Positions 59,531-60,000 of a stretch of DNA of 60,000 bases are shown in pieces. This DNA comes from Nymphaea colorata. Lineage: Eukaryota; Streptophyta; Magnoliopsida; Nymphaeales; Nymphaeaceae. Numbering within the stretch: position 1 is the stretch's first letter; every line of letters starts with the position of its first letter. A program made the position numbers and the translations under genes. The stretch lies in assembly GCF_008831285.2 (NCBI RefSeq), contig NC_045150.1, positions 5,408,001 to 5,468,000 of the forward strand, given 5' to 3'. The notes beneath the pieces are model-generated. The model ran no database searches. It worked only from the letters and a program-made list of their open reading frames with translations, and was not told the origin of the DNA.

Positions 59531-60000
59531 GTGCAGTTTATAGCAGCGGTCTTTTGAGTGACCAGGAACCTGACAATATGAATATACTACCTAAGGATGT
59601 CTCTGATTTCTTCCATGATATTGACGAGCACCAGATGGACCTGAACTAAAAGCTATACTGATGTGCTACTTAGTAGAGGGAAGAAGACGAGTCTCCCCTG
59701 CTTTTCCTCATGAATATACTTTCCCAACGGAGGGCAATGGATCAATAAGCAATCTTTGGCCTCTAATTGCATTGTACGTCTCATTCAAACCCATGAAATT
59801 GTATGACCCTTTCCTGTTGTTGTTGCTCAACAAAATTTTTCATTGCTCCACAAGAGCAAACAGGTGGTGGGTCATAGGAGGCTCATCCCATAAGGCGTTG
59901 GGTTTTGTATTATATGTTTGCACAGATTGGGAGTCTTGTACATGCCTATGGAAGTTCTTACTTGAAATTTTCGTAGAGCTGTGCTTTGTGTAAATCTATC

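Larger units (their letters stand above)
55531..60000 (-). mobile_element. Second Ty1/copia element, degenerate, running off the right edge
   Basis: On the minus strand the order from the right edge is: gag zinc knuckle (CQVPGHSKDRC at about 59540-59570, first Cys replaced by Tyr), protease (VIDSGAS), integrase (LRLGHRYSS, CLCEVC, later FDKRAHRCLFLGYPFGRKVY), RT (LKYFFWHWEGIFLSQKKYCLEIL) and RNase H end (VSSTSQVADIFTKALGKKQF). Stops and frameshifts occur in every domain. Its 3' LTR starts at 55828 after a polypurine tract; the 5' LTR must lie beyond 60000. It is not closely related to the element in PPR4. Confidence 0.85.

Overview
The window is nuclear DNA from a flowering plant. This rests on three plant-specific multi-exon or intronless genes, GT-AG introns, plant-type Ty1/copia elements primed by initiator Met-tRNA, a LINE remnant, MITEs, and many (TA)n, (GA)n and (CA)n tracts. 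Very long introns in an AT-rich, transposon-dense background would suit an early-diverging angiosperm, magnoliid or similar genome. The species cannot be fixed from the sequence.

Layout. 1-7.2 kb: minus-strand gene for LOLITA, the small longin-type subunit of the TPLATE (TSET) endocytic complex. Three coding exons are visible; the 3' part lies beyond position 1. Intron 2 holds a dead copia reverse transcriptase. 7.2-20 kb: no host gene; a TAA-flanked Harbinger-type element, a fold-back MITE with a 150-bp (TA)n loop, a SINE-like retroposon with an 18-bp target duplication, a copia gag relic, and several dispersed repeats. 20.2-20.9 kb: an intronless gene for a conserved plant membrane protein of unknown function. 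21-25 kb: intergenic. 25.2-46.1 kb: one plus-strand gene, PPR4 (RRM plus P-class PPR protein, chloroplast rps12 trans-splicing factor), whose 2.85-kb coding sequence is spread over 10 exons and about 20.9 kb. Its ninth intron (7.1 kb) carries a complete antisense copia insertion with a perfect 5-bp target duplication. 46.4-50.5 kb: nested dead copia, LTR and LINE fragments. 51.6-52.6 kb: a GIR1-type EAR-motif repressor gene, perhaps with an upstream ORF overlapping its start codon. 52.7-55.5 kb: intergenic. 55.5 kb to the end: a second, degenerate minus-strand copia element that runs out of the window.

The host genes are unrelated in function (endocytosis, unknown membrane role, plastid RNA splicing, transcriptional repression), as is usual for plants. 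PPR4 and LOLITA have to be assembled from short exons. I found no novel defence, biosynthetic or RNA system. The most informative items are the PPR4 gene with its young intronic element, the gag-less and pol-broken state of that element, the split LOLITA gene, the possible GIR1 upstream ORF, and a fold-back MITE family.
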